Below the pieces are notes generated by a model that was given only the letters and a program-made list of their open reading frames with translations, made no database searches and was not told where the DNA came from. From positions 8,449,171 to 8,513,170 of the forward strand of contig NC_088646.1 of the NCBI RefSeq assembly GCF_964019385.1: a stretch of DNA of 64,000 bases. The letters run 5' to 3'. A program made the position numbers and the translations under genes. The DNA comes from Sycon ciliatum (lineage: Eukaryota; Porifera; Calcarea; Leucosolenida; Sycettidae). This document shows positions 1-64,000 of the stretch, piece by piece. The number at the start of each line of letters is the position of its first letter. The stretch's first letter is position 1.

Positions 1-95
1 TTCCAGACTCCAGTTGTCCATCAGAAAACCAAGCTTGTAGTCAAAGCATTGCTCTGTAGGAAGCAGGCATCTCAGCTGGTACCTCTCCATTCGCA

Positions 96-222
96 ACGTG
101 CGTGTGGGTGTATGTGTATGCGAGTATGTGTATGTGTACGTGCATGTGTGTGCATGTGTGTGTGTTTATGTGTACGTGCATGTGTGTGCACGTGTTTGTG
201 TGTTTATGTGTGTCTCTGTGAA
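96..222. repeat. TG-rich low-complexity tract
   Basis: Imperfect (TG)n with TATG, TACG and CATG interruptions in the intron before the first visible exon. Short ORFs on both strands here are artefacts of the repeat. Confidence 0.8.
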
Positions 223-249
223 AAATCACCTAGTGCCGAGTCAGTGCAG

Positions 250-61475
<61,226 letters not shown>

Positions 61476-61683
61476 GTAAGGAAACATCAAGAAGCAACAA
61501 ATTGTGTTTGTAGGCTGACGTCTTCAAGTGCTGGGTGGGTGTCATGGAAGGGAGGGATCATGGGGGCCCCATTGAGGGGGGGGGGGAGAGATACAGCAAA
61601 GAGATCACTTGGTGGTTTTAGAGAAAGCGTGTAAGTTGTGTGCCATGTAGCATGGTAGTGCAGCAAGCATGGTCGTTGTGCAG

Positions 61684-62597
61684 TGTAACGGAATCTCGGC
61701 CATTCCGTTCCCCGGGACGCAGGACACAAAGGACAAGACTGGTTTGTATTACATTATTTATATTGACATTACGGAAATCGAGACAACACTCAAAAGGACG
61801 AACAAGAAGACTGACAAAAGGACTCTCGACTACAACATCGCGCATGCTCATATCACACATGCACGCGACTAGACGAGACAGTTTGGGGAATGCCATCACA
61901 CAGGAAAACAACACATCATTTCACAACACCTGCCCCCTTGATGACATTCCACAAAATAATAAACCGACACCACGTTCCACATGCACAACAGCAAAAGGAA
62001 CCACAGCAGAACAGAAAAACGAAAACCAACCATCAACCTAGAGCCGACGCTCTAAAATAATATCCGGGCCACGAAACAGGGCCAAACAAAAACCTAGAGC
62101 CGACGCTCTACAACCAGGCCACGCCACACAAGGCCAACCGAAACACGGGAGCCGAAGCTCCAACAAAATAATAACATGCGCACAGCCGCACCAAATAAAT
62201 CTACAACAAAAACAACGGAGAACAACAGAACGAATAGAAGAGCAACAGACCGATGTAGTGGAACCCACGTTCGACCAGCCAGCACTAACGCAACACTTCG
62301 GATTAGGGAATGAATTATTTACAAGAGAATTGGAAGAGACATAGAAGTTAGAAGTAAGTTATCAGAACCAGACTGAAGCACACTGAACTAAAGGATCGAC
62401 TCAACTACTGAAGTACAGAAAGACGGGCATGCAATCTGAGAAAGGAGTGCAGCTACGCACGTGGACACATGCACAGCATGAGAGGTGTACACATAAAGCA
62501 GAGGCGCGTGCATATGGGTGAGCGTGTACACAGCATGCATAGCAACATACAGTGTGACACAAGAGTCATAAGGCACCTAATATAGCAGTTCATAACA
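61684..62597 (-). repeat. Candidate 3' LTR, 914 bp
   Basis: Read on minus it starts tgttatgaactg and ends ttccgttaca, preceded by a purine-rich aggggagtgg. The end near 61684 is shared with the LTR fragment at 53998-54253. The interior has two direct copies of gagccgacgctct (62041, 62098) and a third related one. The pairing LTR is outside, so the borders are inferred. Confidence 0.6.
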
Positions 62598-62619
62598 CCA
62601 CTCCCCTAGGTGCCATTGA

Positions 62620-64000
62620 TCATCCACTGTATCTAGCTGGCTGTCGTCGATTACCAGGGCCTCGGAGATCGTAGCGCTGAGTCGGCATGTCAGCCGCAAA
62701 CTCGATGCTCACCACATTATCACAGGCAGCTGGCTCTGGGCGATCTTCGGCAGCGTCATGGTTACCATCATCTAGTGTTCCATCTACCTGCTGGGCGTGT
62801 CCAGGCTTCACGATATCAACGTTCACGACCTTCTCTCTGCCGTCAGCATGCTGGATCACCAGGGTCGATGGCGAGACTATCTTCAGCACCGTCCAGCCAC
62901 TCTCATATGGCGTCATGAGCTTCTGACTCCGCTCTGGGCGACGTAGCATCACCGGATCATCGACACGGTATGGTGACTCTGTTGGACCGCCTGACACAGA
63001 GTCATTCGAGGACAGTAGCGACTCAACAAGGTCTCGAATTCGAGCAGCGCGCCCGGCGAGTCGGTCTACCCATTCACTGGCGCTGTATGCTGTCGGGTCG
63101 TGATCAATTACTAGATCGCGCCCTTCCCAGCCCGTGATGGCCAGCCTTGGCGATATTCCGGTTGTAGCATGGCGACGTCCATTGTAGTAGAACAGAACCA
63201 ACTCCAGCTCAGACGTCCAGTCACTGGTTTCCTCGAGCGCCTTACGCAGGAGACCGATGATTGTACGGTTGAGCCGTTCAACCCCTCCTTGTGATTGAGG
63301 ATGTCGAACTGCACCCGTTTTCACCACCACACCAAACTGTTCCAGGAGGGCTGCTACGACCGCGTTCCGGAACTCAGTGCCGTTGTCCATGCGAATGACA
63401 GACGGCGGGCCCCACCGGCAGCAGATCTTGGTCAGTGCGGCTGCTACGCTCGCTGCATCGTGTCGACGTAGTGGCTGTACCTCCGCCCACTTGGTGAACA
63501 TGTCGACGCATACCAGGCAGCAGTGGTGCGCTCCACTCTGGCCAAGCTCCAACGTGTCGATCTGTATGACCTCCCATGGTCGTCCTGGTACGTCTGGACG
63601 CGTTGGCTCAACAGTCGGTCCCCGTGCCGGGTTAGCTGCAGAGCAAGGCACACACGCTTGGACAACACTCTGGCATTTCTCGGCCATCAGCGGCATATAG
63701 CAGCGCTTGCGCAGTGAGTCATGCATTGTCGTCCAGGTGGCATGGCCAGAGGTCTTGTGAGATGCTTTCAGTACTTGGTCTTCAAGCTCAAGTGGTATGA
63801 CTGGCACTTGCACGACACCGTCGAGTGGCAGCTTTACTGAACGCATCAGCACACCGTCATGGTCCAACAGCTGATCACGGACCGGTCTGTACAGCTTCGA
63901 CGACAGGGGGGTTCCCGACTTCAGCTCATCCAGCAGCTGTGATATCTCGGTATCGGCTTGCTGCGCATCCTTTATCTCACTGAGAGTAACGGGCCCGATA
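62620..64000 (-). CDS. Ty3/gypsy Pol, integrase region, partial
   Basis: The frame is open from the window edge to the stop at 62620 (the first Met inside is at 63867, but the frame continues upstream, so it is not a start). Visible: the HHCC zinc domain (KASHKTSGHATWTTMHDSL ... CVPCSAANPAR), then a DDE core with QIDTLEL (Asp 1), IRMDNGTEFRN (Asp 2) and HPQSQGGVERLNR (Glu), the YYNGRRHATTGISP helix region, and a C-terminal chromatin/DNA-binding-type part with DDPVMLRRPE. Protease, RT and RNase H would lie beyond the window. No stops or frameshifts seen. It differs clearly from the element at 11254, so it belongs to another gypsy lineage. Confidence 0.92.
   Translation of the reverse strand, partial: IGPVTLSEIKDAQQADTEISQLLDELKSGTPLSSKLYRPVRDQLLDHDGVLMRSVKLPLDGVVQVPVIPLELEDQVLKASHKTSGHATWTTMHDSLRKRCYMPLMAEKCQSVVQACVPCSAANPARGPTVEPTRPDVPGRPWEVIQIDTLELGQSGAHHCCLVCVDMFTKWAEVQPLRRHDAASVAAALTKICCRWGPPSVIRMDNGTEFRNAVVAALLEQFGVVVKTGAVRHPQSQGGVERLNRTIIGLLRKALEETSDWTSELELVLFYYNGRRHATTGISPRLAITGWEGRDLVIDHDPTAYSASEWVDRLAGRAARIRDLVESLLSSNDSVSGGPTESPYRVDDPVMLRRPERSQKLMTPYESGWTVLKIVSPSTLVIQHADGREKVVNVDIVKPGHAQQVDGTLDDGNHDAAEDRPEPAACDNVVSIEFAADMPTQRYDLRGPGNRRQPARYSG

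Larger units (their letters stand above)
61684..64000 (-). mobile_element. Ty3/gypsy element 2, 3' portion (extends past the window)
   Basis: A minus-strand element with the C-terminal part of pol and a candidate 3' LTR (61684-62597). The 5' part is cut by the window end. It lies in the KNTC1-like intron after the exon ending 61475, in antisense orientation. Confidence 0.85.

Overview
The window is metazoan nuclear DNA. It shows short exons with GT/AG junctions and consistent reading phase, many microsatellites, and a dense, diverse load of LTR, LINE and DNA elements and MITEs. It looks like a marine or early-branching invertebrate, perhaps a sponge; the sequence alone does not fix the species. 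There is no prokaryotic signal.

The backbone is one large plus-strand gene that I assemble from 23 candidate exons between 250 and 61475. The exon translations resemble, in order, the central and later part of KNTC1 (Rod), the kinetochore subunit of the Rod-Zw10-Zwilch complex. The gene starts before the window and continues past it. At least one exon is unresolved between 22565 and 50291, and four short exons at 22137-22565 are tentative.

Almost everything else sits in its introns. Intron by intron: 338-4563 holds a 3.2 kb inverted-repeat element with a palindromic MITE nested in it. 4667-10089 holds a non-autonomous LTR retrotransposon with 1.1 kb LTRs. 10920-16431 holds an intact Ty3/gypsy element with 267 bp LTRs, inserted in a TG microsatellite. 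17666-20852 holds a degraded LINE and a hairpin. The giant intron 22566-50290 holds five minus-strand, intronless, uninterrupted paralogous ORFs (639-670 aa) in tandem, plus LINE 3' fragments, a SINE, foldback elements and several MITEs. 50393-52118 holds a nested MITE pair. 53975-58437 holds minisatellites, a degraded DDE-transposase relic and a frameshifted piggyBac transposase with terminal repeats. 61476 to the end holds the 3' part of a second Ty3/gypsy element on the minus strand.

The most interesting item is the five-gene array. I recognise no domain in it. The copies share an almost identical core of about 300 codons, flanked by an N-terminal segment and, more strikingly, a C-terminal segment that differ between copies in a mosaic way. 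This suggests gene conversion and/or diversifying selection in a lineage-specific family nested antisense inside a housekeeping mitotic gene. The repeated units also act as internal controls: unfilled copies show the exact empty sites of two MITEs.
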